Shown piece by piece: positions 24,811 to 33,369 of a stretch of 49,646 nt of DNA; position 1 is the first letter of the stretch, and the number at the start of each line of letters is the position of its first letter. The stretch covers positions 1 to 49,646 of the forward strand of contig JAFZQO010000001.1 of the NCBI GenBank assembly GCA_017620335.1, in the 5' to 3' direction. The position numbers were made by a program, and so were the translations under genes. Below the pieces are notes generated by a model. The model saw nothing but the letters and a program-made list of their open reading frames with translations. It did no database searches and was not told where the DNA came from. The stretch comes from Bacteroidales bacterium (lineage in GTDB: Bacteria; Bacteroidota; Bacteroidia; Bacteroidales; UBA932).

Positions 24811-27525
24811 TCAGCGTCCCAGGCTCTGGGGTTCCTGCTGGGCGTTCGGACCATCCTTGCGCGGCTGGGTATAGAAGGGCCAGTAGATGCCCAGCTTGAG
24901 GGCGCGCTGCGTCACTATGTAGCGGTCCGCCGAGAAGTAGTCGTTCTTCTTCATCGGCCATCCCTGGTTGGCATTCTGATACTTCACGAAGATGGTGGCG
25001 CGCTTCCACTGCATGTTCACGAATGCGTCGACGACGGGGCCGTTGTTGTAAACCCGTTCCACCTGGTTGTGGAAGACGCCGAGGGCGGGATTCCAGGACG
25101 GTGAGTTCCAGGCGGTGTTGTAAAGGCCGTTGGCTCCTATCTGCATCAGCAGGATGCCCTGCGAGATCCTGAACTGGATGAAGTACTTGAGGTTGACCGC
25201 CAGGGTGGGGAGGGGGAGTACGTCGGGGTTGGAGCTGACCTGGAAGAGCACCCTGTTGTCCAGATGAAGGACGCCAAGCACGAACTCCTTGTGGAGGTCG
25301 GCAGCCAGTACGCTCATGGGAGTGGTGTTCTGGCGTATCACCCCGAGGGTGTCGTAATAGATGTTGTTCGCCAGCAGGGCGTAGCCCACACCGGCGTCAA
25401 GCTTCCAGCGGGGTATGCTGAGACGGCCCTGCAGGCGCGTGACCGACTGCTTCGAGAAGTCGTTGTCCCACTTGAAATGGTTGGTATACAGGTGCTGGTG
25501 GTAGAACTCCGGCTCATCGAGGCTGGTGTCGAAATGCAGGTCGAGGCTGAGCGGACTCTTGCGGGCGCGGCGGAACGGATAAACGCTCAGGCCGAGGTTG
25601 GCCTCCAGGCTGAGGTCGTTGATCTCGTTCCCGAGGAAGACGTATTCGCCCTTGGCATCCCAGTTTATGTAGTTCCGCAGCCTGCCTTCGACGCCCGCGT
25701 ACAGGTATGCGGAATTCCATGTCACGCTGTGCCTGGTCCTGGTGAAGGTGGGGTCGAACTGATAATAAGTGAGCAGCCTGTCGCCGATGCCGACGTTGAG
25801 CTTGGACACGATGGCATCCTCCGACCATGGCTGCAGACGCAGGAAGAAGCGGTTCTCAAACCTCTGAACGCGCATGGAGTCTGCGGTGGCGGAGGGATTG
25901 ATGTAGTGAATCTTGTTGTAGAATCCGTCCTCTACGGCGTTGGAAGCCCTAACATCGTCGGAATACAGGCGCCTGTATGTCGAGTACTCGGTACTGTGGC
26001 CTATGAAGGCGGTGGTGATGTTCCTGTCGTCAAGAGTATCGGCCCGGGCCCTGGCCTCGCGCCTGGAATCGAGCCATGCTTTCATGTCATCCAGGGAGAG
26101 GGTGTCCCCGGCGGCGGCCACGCTGTCGCGGTAGGCCGCCTCCAGCTCCTTGTCAAGCTTACGGTCCTTGATCCTGTTGATGAAACTGAAGGGAATCCTG
26201 TACTGCTGGTCGAGGAAGAGGGTGTTCTTCTTGACCTTGCTCTTGGCATTGTTGAGGAAGACATTCAGTTCCCTGGCGTTGAGGGTGGTGTCCCGGATGC
26301 CCCCGAGGTCCACCAGGCCGCCGTTCTCGGTACGGTTCACTCCGTTGTAGAGATAGCCGGCGTGCGCCATGTAGCGTTTGCCAAGGTAGTTGGCGGTCAC
26401 CTGGGTGTTCTTGTTCGCGGTAGCCTCGTTGTTGAGTATGCCTCCTCCTCCGAAACGGTCGTACACTAGCGTGAAGTTTAACTCAGGTGTGATGTTCTGA
26501 GAGGTCAGGAGGTGGAGGTTGTCGGACTCCCTGTCGGAGTCTGACAGCAGTGTGCCGAAGTATCCGAGCTCGGTGTAAGGGGTCTTGGTGTTGTACATCG
26601 TGACGTCCGAAGGAGTATGGCTCCAGCTCTCGAGCGCCTCGTAGAACGACACCTTGTCCTTTGACTTCCTGTTGAAATAGTTGTAGTACTGTACCGGTGA
26701 GCCGGCGACGCCGAGCCAGGTGGCGTTGACGTCGTTGCGCAGGAAGGGATAGTCGTAGAAACGGTAGTTGAAGCCCGTGTCCGCAGGGACGTGGGTTATC
26801 TTGTGGAACTCCTGCTCGTGGGTCCAGCGGACTATGCGCTTGTACTGCATCGAATCGGCGAATGCAAAGGTCTCGAGTATGCGCGGCGTCGCTTTCAGTA
26901 TGCTGTCGCGAACGGTCTGCAGGCTGTCCTTCCGCGCCTTTTCCAGTTCAGCCCTGGCGGTCTTTTCCGCTATGCGTTCCTGAGTCCTGAGCCTTCTCTT
27001 CTCCTTGTCCGAGAGGCTTGCATACCAGAGGTCGTACTCCAGTTGCTTCCGCGTCACTGAATCGGTGACATATAGGGAATCGAGCCTCTTGCATTCCAGG
27101 GTGTCCCCCGCAGCGAGCAGCGAATCGGTCAGGAACCTGAAGGTGGGGCGGTCGAAAAGGGCGACGTAGTATTTGTAACGGAAAGGGTCCGTGAGGCGAA
27201 GTGAGTCCGGCGCTTTTATGGTGTCCCTGGCCGTGAGCTTCGGAAGGGTGTCGGCGGGAGCGAGCGTGTCCGCCACGTCGAGACTGTCGGTGAACAGGGA
27301 GTCCGCCAGGGGGTTGGCGTCCATGAGGAAATCCTCCTTCGTCCATCCGCGCTTGTAGCCGTTCACCGGGTAGATGACGGTGTCGGGACGCTCGGTCATC
27401 ACTTCGATGGGGACGCCCACCAGCCTGGTGTCGGTCTTGACTCCGGGGTCGCCCGCCACCGCGCCGGCGATGGCCAGCGTGGTCACGACAAGGGGAAATC
27501 CTATTCTGGAAATTAGACTCTTCAT
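24811..27525 (-). CDS. Putative outer-membrane porin (Porin_10 family)
   Basis: 904 residues from the ATG at 27525 (a TTG three codons upstream is less likely). A signal peptide (MKSLISRIGFPLVVTTLAIAGAVAG) is followed by a charged, Asp/Ser-rich periplasmic stretch with repeated DTL/DSL units (about 60-220). A long beta-strand-rich C-terminal part (about 240-890) with aromatic and alternating hydrophobic residues fits an outer-membrane barrel. I recognise the Bacteroidetes Porin_10-type organisation; the transported molecule is unknown. The lytic transglycosylase gene starts 4 bases downstream, suggesting one envelope operon. Confidence 0.8.
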   Translation of the reverse strand: MKSLISRIGFPLVVTTLAIAGAVAGDPGVKTDTRLVGVPIEVMTERPDTVIYPVNGYKRGWTKEDFLMDANPLADSLFTDSLDVADTLAPADTLPKLTARDTIKAPDSLRLTDPFRYKYYVALFDRPTFRFLTDSLLAAGDTLECKRLDSLYVTDSVTRKQLEYDLWYASLSDKEKRRLRTQERIAEKTARAELEKARKDSLQTVRDSILKATPRILETFAFADSMQYKRIVRWTHEQEFHKITHVPADTGFNYRFYDYPFLRNDVNATWLGVAGSPVQYYNYFNRKSKDKVSFYEALESWSHTPSDVTMYNTKTPYTELGYFGTLLSDSDRESDNLHLLTSQNITPELNFTLVYDRFGGGGILNNEATANKNTQVTANYLGKRYMAHAGYLYNGVNRTENGGLVDLGGIRDTTLNARELNVFLNNAKSKVKKNTLFLDQQYRIPFSFINRIKDRKLDKELEAAYRDSVAAAGDTLSLDDMKAWLDSRREARARADTLDDRNITTAFIGHSTEYSTYRRLYSDDVRASNAVEDGFYNKIHYINPSATADSMRVQRFENRFFLRLQPWSEDAIVSKLNVGIGDRLLTYYQFDPTFTRTRHSVTWNSAYLYAGVEGRLRNYINWDAKGEYVFLGNEINDLSLEANLGLSVYPFRRARKSPLSLDLHFDTSLDEPEFYHQHLYTNHFKWDNDFSKQSVTRLQGRLSIPRWKLDAGVGYALLANNIYYDTLGVIRQNTTPMSVLAADLHKEFVLGVLHLDNRVLFQVSSNPDVLPLPTLAVNLKYFIQFRISQGILLMQIGANGLYNTAWNSPSWNPALGVFHNQVERVYNNGPVVDAFVNMQWKRATIFVKYQNANQGWPMKKNDYFSADRYIVTQRALKLGIYWPFYTQPRKDGPNAQQEPQSLGR

Positions 27526-27538
27526 ATTATACAAGCAA

Positions 27539-27546
27539 CAAAGTTA
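27539..27546 (-). promoter_or_regulatory. -7 box TAACTTTG for the porin operon
   Basis: A minus-strand TAnnTTTG match 13 bases upstream of the porin ATG, giving a leader of only about 6-8 bases. Confidence 0.6.
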
Positions 27547-27569
27547 AGCACTTTTTGGGAATAATTTCG

Positions 27570-27577
27570 TAAATTCG
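27570..27577 (+). promoter_or_regulatory. Possible -7 box TAAATTCG for the kinase-RapZ operon
   Basis: One mismatch from TAnnTTTG, 19 bases upstream of the ATG at 27597. Confidence 0.4.
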
Positions 27578-27596
27578 AAGGCTTAAATCTCTTCCC

Positions 27597-29012
27597 ATGG
27601 ACCGTTTGGAAGCATTGTTCCGTTCATATACAGGCGTTGCGGCAGAAAACTGCCTCAGGATGTCCCCCTCCGGGAGCCGGAGGAGTTACTGCCGTCTCAT
27701 CGCGGGAAACATCTCGCTCATTGGCGTCGCCGGGACGGATAAGGACGAAAACCGTGCCTTCATCGCCCTTTCGCGCCATTTCCGCTCAAAAGGTCTCCGT
27801 GTGCCCGAGGTCCTTGCGGTCAGCCGGGACGGGATGTACTACCTCCAGCAGGACCTGGGGGACAGGCTGCTTTATGACGCGCTGGCGGAGGCGCGCGCGG
27901 CGGGGGCCTACGGCCCGCTCGAGCGCGACCTGCTCCTGCGCGCCATGGCCGCACTCCCTGCCCTGCAGGTCGCCGGCGCGCAGGGCCTCGACTTCAGCGT
28001 CTGCTACCCGACGCAGGCCTTCGACGCCCGCACGGTCGATTTCGACCTCAATTATTTCAAGTACTGTTTCCTCAAGCCCTCACCCGTGGAATTCAACGAG
28101 GAGAAGCTTCAGGACGAGTTCGAAGCCCTGAAGGCCGACCTGCTTTCGGATGATTCCGACACGTTCATGTACAGGGATTTCCAGGCAAGGAACATCATGC
28201 TGCACGAAGGCGATCTGTGGTTCATCGACTTCCAGGGAGGACGCCGCGGACCGGTTTATTACGATGTTGCTTCCTTTGTCTGGCAGGCCAGGGCGCGCTA
28301 CCCCCTGGATTTGAAAGATGAGCTTGTCGACGCATACCTCGATGCCCTGGAGGTTTACATCCCCGTGGACAGGGAAGCCTTCCGGAAAAGACTGCGCATA
28401 TTCGTCCTCTTCCGTACGCTGCAGGTGCTCGGAGCATACGGCTTCCGGGGCCGGATCGAGAAGCGCGCGCATTTCCTCGAAAGCATCCCGTACGCCCTTG
28501 AGAACCTGAGGGAACTGCTCGCAGTGCCTTTTGAATCCTATCCTTACCTGTCCGGCGTCCTATCGGAGCTTGTCCGCACCGGTCCCGCGCTTCCGCCTCC
28601 TCCCGACGGTCTCCTGCATGTGCACATTTACAGTTTTTCCTTCAAGAAGGGCGTCCCCGAGGACCTTTCCGGCAACGGCGGGGGCTATGTCTTCGACTGC
28701 CGCTCGGTCCACAATCCGGGCAAGTACGAGCGCTTCCGCACCATGACCGGGCTGGACCGGGAGGTGCAGGAATTCCTGGAGTCGGACGGCGAGGTCTTCA
28801 CCTTCCTGGGCCACGTATTCCCCCTGGTGGACGCCCATGTGGAGCGCTTCGTCAGCCGCGGCTTCTCGCACCTGCAGGTGTCGTTCGGCTGCACCGGCGG
28901 CCAGCACCGCTCGGCCTACTGCGCCCAGAAGCTCGCCGAGCATCTGTCCGGCCGCGACGGGGTCATGGTACACCTGCATCACCGCGAACTCGGCATAGAA
29001 CGCACGCTATGA
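27597..29012 (+). CDS. AmgK-like sugar kinase fused to a RapZ C-terminal domain
   Basis: 471 residues, two domains. Residues 1-330 are an aminoglycoside-phosphotransferase-fold kinase. The catalytic loop is YRDFQARN, with Asp194 and Asn199, and the metal-binding DFG-equivalent is IDFQGG, with Asp211. Residues about 339-471 match the C-terminal domain of RapZ: DCRSVHNP (367-374) and GCTGGQHRS (431-439). In E. coli that domain binds glucosamine-6-phosphate and small RNAs; the N-terminal P-loop domain of RapZ is absent here and the kinase takes its place. AmgK phosphorylates MurNAc or GlcNAc at the anomeric position in peptidoglycan recycling. The stop overlaps the next ATG (ATGA), so the two genes are probably translated together. 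Confidence 0.85.
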   Translation: MDRLEALFRSYTGVAAENCLRMSPSGSRRSYCRLIAGNISLIGVAGTDKDENRAFIALSRHFRSKGLRVPEVLAVSRDGMYYLQQDLGDRLLYDALAEARAAGAYGPLERDLLLRAMAALPALQVAGAQGLDFSVCYPTQAFDARTVDFDLNYFKYCFLKPSPVEFNEEKLQDEFEALKADLLSDDSDTFMYRDFQARNIMLHEGDLWFIDFQGGRRGPVYYDVASFVWQARARYPLDLKDELVDAYLDALEVYIPVDREAFRKRLRIFVLFRTLQVLGAYGFRGRIEKRAHFLESIPYALENLRELLAVPFESYPYLSGVLSELVRTGPALPPPPDGLLHVHIYSFSFKKGVPEDLSGNGGGYVFDCRSVHNPGKYERFRTMTGLDREVQEFLESDGEVFTFLGHVFPLVDAHVERFVSRGFSHLQVSFGCTGGQHRSAYCAQKLAEHLSGRDGVMVHLHHRELGIERTL

Positions 29013-29791
29013 AGGCCATGATCTTCGCGGCGGGCCTGGGAACCCGCCTGAAACCCATTACCGATACAATCCCCAAGGCACTCGTGCCGGTCTGCGGCGA
29101 GCCGCTGCTGAAGCACGTCGTCATGAAGCTCGCCGCTTCGGGCATCGATGATTTCGTCGTCAACGTCCATCATTTCGCGGAAAAGATCGTCTCGTACCTG
29201 GAGGGGGAGGACCGCTTCGGACTGAAGATAGCCGTCTCCGACGAGACGGGCCGCCTGCTGGAGACCGGAGGCGGCATACTCCACGCCAGGGACCTCCTTC
29301 TGGACGGCGAGCCGGAGGATGGACGTTTCCTCGTCCACAACGTGGACATACTTTCCGACCTGGACATACCCTGGTTCATGGATTCATGGCGCCCCGGAGC
29401 CCTCGCCGTTCTTTTGGTAAGTCCCAGGAAGACACAGCGTTACCTCCTTTTTAACGATGACATGAGGCTGGTCGGCTGGACCAACCTGGCCACGGGCGAA
29501 GTCCGCTCGCCGTATCCCGGCCTCGACCCTTCCGGGTGCACGATGCTGGCTTTCTCCGGCATCCACCAGATATCAAACGGCGTCTTCGGCGTGATGGCGT
29601 CGGAAGGAATGTGGGAACGCTTCCCCATAATGGATTTTTACCTGCGGGTTTGTGACCGCTATCCCATATACGGAACAAAGCCGGCGTCCCTCGAACTCGT
29701 GGACGTCGGCAAGCTTGAAACCCTGGCCGCAGCCGAGGAGTTTATTCTGAAACGAGCTCCGCGCAGCTGCCCTGGGAGCTCAGAGGCTTGA
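29009..29791 (+). CDS. Sugar-1-phosphate nucleotidyltransferase (MurU-like)
   Basis: 260 residues. The N-terminal signature FAAGLGTRLKPITDTIPKALVPV is that of NTP_transferase enzymes that join a sugar-1-phosphate to a nucleotide. HNVDILSDLDI supplies the metal-binding Asp. Next to an AmgK-like kinase it best fits MurU, which makes UDP-MurNAc from MurNAc-1-phosphate; however, sequence alone cannot exclude other sugars (e.g. HddC- or GlmU-like). It overlaps the kinase gene by four bases and the convergent CPBP gene by 50 bases. Confidence 0.85.
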   Translation: MKAMIFAAGLGTRLKPITDTIPKALVPVCGEPLLKHVVMKLAASGIDDFVVNVHHFAEKIVSYLEGEDRFGLKIAVSDETGRLLETGGGILHARDLLLDGEPEDGRFLVHNVDILSDLDIPWFMDSWRPGALAVLLVSPRKTQRYLLFNDDMRLVGWTNLATGEVRSPYPGLDPSGCTMLAFSGIHQISNGVFGVMASEGMWERFPIMDFYLRVCDRYPIYGTKPASLELVDVGKLETLAAAEEFILKRAPRSCPGSSEA

Positions 29792-30665
29792 TCGCCAGGA
29801 ACTTGTACACAAAGTAGACGATAAAGGCTGCGCAGAATGCGAATATGGCCCAGAAGAGGGGAGCCGGAAGGACATCGCCCAAGCTTTCGATATCCTTGAG
29901 CGAGTCGACATTGCTCAGTATCAGGGCGAAGGTATTGTTCGTGAAATGCATGAGCATGGTGAGCCATACCGAGCCGGTCCTGTAGTACACGTAGCCGAAG
30001 ACCAGGCCCATGGCGAAGGCCGCGATGCCCTGCCAGGAGTTGAAATGGATCAGGGCGAAGAATGCCGCGGAAATGACGATGGCCCATACGGGCTTGAGGC
30101 CTCGGACGGTCTCTCCCGCCTTGTTCTTGTGCTCATAGTTCAGGAGCCCGCGCAGCACCATGCCACGGCAGAGCCACTCCTCGAAGAACGGGGCGAAGAT
30201 ACTGACGCACAGGAAATTGAGTAGGAAATTCCCTTGGGTTATACTTTTCAGCATATTCTCAAGCCACTCCGGCATCGGGGGCAGGAGCGAGATGGCGGAG
30301 TCGGAGATGAAGGTGGTGGAAAGGGTGGCAATCATAACCAGCGCCATGCACAGCGCCGGCCCGAGAGGGGAGTAATGATTGTTCGAGAGCTTGTATCCCT
30401 TCCCGAAGAAGGAATTCTCCTGGCTCTTGTACGATGCGAAGATCATCGGGGGGATGAACGTCACGGGATAGGAGATGAGCGTGGCGTACATCATCGCATC
30501 GGGGTTGTCCTTCAGGAACAGCACCAGAGGGGCGGAGATGAGTCCGCCCAGGAGGCCTCCGGCCAGAAGTAGCAGGAAAAGGATGAGGATTCCTCCCGGA
30601 CCGGGGGTGTAATAATCGTAGTTGGAGAAGAGCTCGAAGTTCTTACGGATCTTTCTATGTGCCAT
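29742..30665 (-). CDS. CPBP family intramembrane glutamic protease
   Basis: 307 residues with about eight membrane segments. The signature EExxxR is present as FEEWLCRGMVLRG, followed by a second motif (FNSWQGIAAFAMGLVFG, with Phe/His-type residues) and a third with MHFTNNTFA. This is the CPBP (CAAX protease and bacteriocin-processing) family of inner-membrane proteases; substrates in Bacteroidales are mostly unknown. It is the last gene of tmk-DoxX-CPBP, starting 4 bases after the DoxX stop. Its 3' end overlaps the nucleotidyltransferase gene by 50 bases on the opposite strand. Confidence 0.9.
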   Translation of the reverse strand: MAHRKIRKNFELFSNYDYYTPGPGGILILFLLLLAGGLLGGLISAPLVLFLKDNPDAMMYATLISYPVTFIPPMIFASYKSQENSFFGKGYKLSNNHYSPLGPALCMALVMIATLSTTFISDSAISLLPPMPEWLENMLKSITQGNFLLNFLCVSIFAPFFEEWLCRGMVLRGLLNYEHKNKAGETVRGLKPVWAIVISAAFFALIHFNSWQGIAAFAMGLVFGYVYYRTGSVWLTMLMHFTNNTFALILSNVDSLKDIESLGDVLPAPLFWAIFAFCAAFIVYFVYKFLAIKPLSSQGSCAELVSE

Positions 30666-30669
30666 GATG

Positions 30670-31836
30670 TCAAAGGATTAGCAGGATTGCGAGTGAGTAG
30701 AGGACAACTCCCTGGAAAGCGATTCGGCGGCGTGACGAGCGCTCCACGAACTGCTCGAGGGAATTGCGGGAATATACCTCCGCCAGGCCTTCCGCATCCG
30801 GAATCCTGCGGGCTGGCCATTTGCAGATGATCTCCCCGTCGTCGAGGTATGTCACTCCTCCGTTTGAGCGGTTGAGCGTGATGATCTTCTTGTAGTCCGA
30901 AGTGAATGTCTCGATGCCGGGGATCGGCTCGCGGGCGACGGCCAGGGCCGTGAAGCCCGCCTCCTCGGCTTTTTGAAGGAACTGCCCAGCCTTTTCAACG
31001 TCGTGGTATCCCGGAACGTTGTAAACGGAGAGGATCATCACCCTGCCTTCGGTCAGCAGGTCGTCGCGGTACTGTCCGTCGGCGTCGGAAATGTAGAAGA
31101 GCGGAGCGGAGGACGCTTGGACCGGGGTGTCCGGATCCACCGGCTCCACCCTGACGAAGGTCCAGGTCGAGTCGGGGAGGTTCTCCAGCGTGAAGGCTCC
31201 TTCCTGGCCGTCCTTCTCGTAGATGACGTAATACTCCTTTCCGGTGATGCCCGGGGCGTCGTCGTCCTCACCGGCCACGAGGGACACGCCGGGGGCGAAC
31301 TCCGTGAAGTCCATCAGCGGGATGGAGATAAGCGAATGGACGGTGAAGAGCAGCACAGTGGCGGCGACCAGGAAAAATGCCACGAGCTTGGACTTCGTGT
31401 TGCCGCCGTAATCCCTTGCGGGAAGGAAGGCTACGATGCACAACAGACAGAGTACCAGATTCTTGGCGAATGTCTGGAAGTGGGTCAGGTGGATGGCCTC
31501 CCCGAAGCATCCGCAGTCCATCTCAGGGTTGAAGATGACGAGCTGGAGGGTGAGGATGGTGAATCCTATCGTGATGAAGGAGGTGACGGCGGCCACCTGC
31601 TTGCGCCAGACCTTGGCGAGCAGGGCCGCGCCGACAAGCGCCTCGACGAGCGCCAGGGCCACGCCTATGGCCTTGGCCGCCGGGGCCATCCAGTCTATGT
31701 GGAGGAAGTCAAGGTAGCCTTCCACGATCAGTCCGGTGCCGACAGGGTCCATGAGCTTCAGCATTCCGGCGATGAAGTACACCAGACCCAGCAGGACGGA
31801 GCAGATCCTTCTTATTCCTTTGTGAAAGCCTTTCAT
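30670..31836 (-). CDS. DoxX/MauE-like membrane protein with C-terminal periplasmic domain
   Basis: 388 residues from the ATG at 31836; a TTG three codons upstream is rejected. The N-terminal half has four hydrophobic segments (about 12-32, 50-72, 78-95 and 115-140) and the DCGCFGEAIHLTHFQTFAKN stretch seen in MauE/DoxX proteins, whose Cys pair may take part in thiol chemistry. A fifth segment lies at about 150-168. The C-terminal part (about 175-365) is probably periplasmic, ending with another short hydrophobic stretch near the end. I recognise this as the Bacteroides BT_3928-type family; its function is not known. It lies between tmk (5-base gap) and the CPBP gene. Confidence 0.75.
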   Translation of the reverse strand: MKGFHKGIRRICSVLLGLVYFIAGMLKLMDPVGTGLIVEGYLDFLHIDWMAPAAKAIGVALALVEALVGAALLAKVWRKQVAAVTSFITIGFTILTLQLVIFNPEMDCGCFGEAIHLTHFQTFAKNLVLCLLCIVAFLPARDYGGNTKSKLVAFFLVAATVLLFTVHSLISIPLMDFTEFAPGVSLVAGEDDDAPGITGKEYYVIYEKDGQEGAFTLENLPDSTWTFVRVEPVDPDTPVQASSAPLFYISDADGQYRDDLLTEGRVMILSVYNVPGYHDVEKAGQFLQKAEEAGFTALAVAREPIPGIETFTSDYKKIITLNRSNGGVTYLDDGEIICKWPARRIPDAEGLAEVYSRNSLEQFVERSSRRRIAFQGVVLYSLAILLIL

Positions 31837-31841
31837 GTCCG

Positions 31842-32522
31842 TCAATGCAAGTATTTGTCAACGATGGCCCTGATCCTCGCGAAGATTCCGTCGGGGTCGA
31901 GCATCTCCCCGTCGGGGCCGGAGCAGTCCACCACTATGAAGTCGCTGTCGAGCGAGGCCTGCTTGAGATAAATGGAGCGCACCCTCCGCTGGAAGGCGAT
32001 GTCGGCCTCGTGTATGTCCCTGCCTCCGGAGAGGTAGCCGCGGTCGTCCCCCTCCCTTTGTGACTTGAGATTGGCCTCTACAAAGCCGATGGGCACGTCG
32101 AGGAAGAGGTTGAGGTCGGGTTTTGGAAGGTTGAAGTCGCCGTATTCGGTGTCCATGATCCATTTCCTCAGGGCTTCGGACTCCTCTTCGGAGCCGAGCT
32201 TTGCGCACTGGTAGGCGATGTTGGAATACACGTAACGGTCAAGCAGCACGGTCCCGCCCTCTTCAAGGGTCTCGCGTATCCCGGGACCGGCGCCGTGCCT
32301 GTCCTCGGCGAAGAGCAGGGCTACGAGCTGGGGATGGACCGTCTCGTTGGAGCCGAAGTCACCGCGCAGGAAACGGCTTATAAGGCCGCCGTACACGGGG
32401 GCGTCGTATCGGGGGAAGTGTATGTACTCGAGTCCGCCGCAGACGGACTCGAGATAGGATCTCAGTTTCTTGACCTGCGTGGATTTGCCAGCACCGTCAA
32501 GTCCTTCCAGTACAACAAGCAT
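31842..32522 (-). CDS. tmk: Thymidylate kinase
   Basis: 226 residues from the ATG at 32522, where MLVVLEGLDGAGKST begins; longer in-frame readings cross the promoter and are rejected. The P-loop GLDGAGKST (7-15) and the DRY motif in LLDRYVYSNIAYQ (about 95-107) are both present, and PDLNLFLDVPI matches the family. It converts dTMP to dTDP. The length is slightly above the E. coli enzyme. It is the first gene of tmk-DoxX-CPBP, with a good promoter 20 bases upstream. Confidence 0.93.
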   Translation of the reverse strand: MLVVLEGLDGAGKSTQVKKLRSYLESVCGGLEYIHFPRYDAPVYGGLISRFLRGDFGSNETVHPQLVALLFAEDRHGAGPGIRETLEEGGTVLLDRYVYSNIAYQCAKLGSEEESEALRKWIMDTEYGDFNLPKPDLNLFLDVPIGFVEANLKSQREGDDRGYLSGGRDIHEADIAFQRRVRSIYLKQASLDSDFIVVDCSGPDGEMLDPDGIFARIRAIVDKYLH

Positions 32523-32542
32523 AATCTGAGGGTATATCGGTA

Positions 32543-32550
32543 CAAAGATA
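32543..32550 (-). promoter_or_regulatory. -7 box TATCTTTG for tmk
   Basis: An exact minus-strand TAnnTTTG match 20 bases upstream of the tmk ATG. Confidence 0.7.
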
Positions 32551-32563
32551 TTCAAAAAATCCA

Positions 32564-32571
32564 TATTTTTG
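32564..32571 (+). promoter_or_regulatory. -7 box TATTTTTG for folP
   Basis: An exact plus-strand TAnnTTTG match 21 bases upstream of the folP ATG at 32593; this placement favours that ATG over the codon at 32569, which lies inside the box. Confidence 0.65.
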
Positions 32572-32592
32572 TGCGTAAATGCATCCTCAGCC

Positions 32593-33369
32593 ATGACAGA
32601 TCCGGACAGAAAGATACTGATAATGGGTATCCTCAATCTCAACGGGGATTCCTTCTATGCTCCCAGCAGGTACAATTTCCCTGTTCTGGACGAAGGCCCC
32701 GACATACTCGACATCGGGGCGGTGTCCACACGGCCGGGGGCGGCGGACGTGTCCGCCGCGGAGGAGTGGGCGCGCCTGAAGCCGGTCCTGCGCACGCTGG
32801 ACACTGGTGTTTCCGTCTCCATCGACACCACCCGCGCGGAAATAGTCGAGCGGGCGTGCGACCTCCTCGGCCGCCGCGTAATCGTCAACGACATTTCGGC
32901 GGGGGAGGACGATCCGGACATGCTTCCCGTCGTCGGCAGGATGGGGCTGGAATATGTGGCCATGCACAAGCGGGGGACTCCCGCGACCATGCAGTCTATG
33001 TGCGACTATTCCGATGTGGCCGCGGAGATCGCGGATTATTTCAGGGCGTTTGCCGGGAAGGCGGGGGAGCATGGTATCTCCGACTGGATTCTTGACCCCG
33101 GATTCGGCTTCGCCAAGACCGTGGAGCAGAACTACCTCCTGCTGGATTCACTCCCGGCTTTCAAGGCCCTGGGCCGTCCCGTTCTGGTGGGAATCTCCCG
33201 CAAGAGTTTCATTTACAAGCCGTTGGGGAAGGGCCCTGAGGATGTGCTGACCGCCACGCAGGTGCTCCACATGGCAGCCCTGGAGCGCGGCGCGGACATT
33301 CTCCGCGTCCACGACGTCGCCGCGGCACGTGAAACAGTGGCGCTGTACCGACGGCTGAAAGGAGCCTAG
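32593..33369 (+). CDS. folP: Dihydropteroate synthase, unusually compact N terminus
   Basis: 258 residues from the ATG at 32593. Family motifs are IMGILNLNGDSFY (loop 1), DILDIGAVSTRPGA (loop 2), VSIDTTRAEIVERA, DPGFGFAKTVEQNYLLL, VGISRKSFI and the C-terminal ILRVHDV. It joins pABA to the pterin diphosphate in folate synthesis and is the sulfonamide target. The stretch between SFY and DILDIG is about 18 residues, where homologues have some 35; the first helix appears shortened, and TPDSF of loop 1 is changed to NGDSF. The four-base 3' overlap with the nuclease gene is tail to tail. All catalytic motifs remain, so it is probably functional. Confidence 0.9.
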   Translation: MTDPDRKILIMGILNLNGDSFYAPSRYNFPVLDEGPDILDIGAVSTRPGAADVSAAEEWARLKPVLRTLDTGVSVSIDTTRAEIVERACDLLGRRVIVNDISAGEDDPDMLPVVGRMGLEYVAMHKRGTPATMQSMCDYSDVAAEIADYFRAFAGKAGEHGISDWILDPGFGFAKTVEQNYLLLDSLPAFKALGRPVLVGISRKSFIYKPLGKGPEDVLTATQVLHMAALERGADILRVHDVAAARETVALYRRLKGA

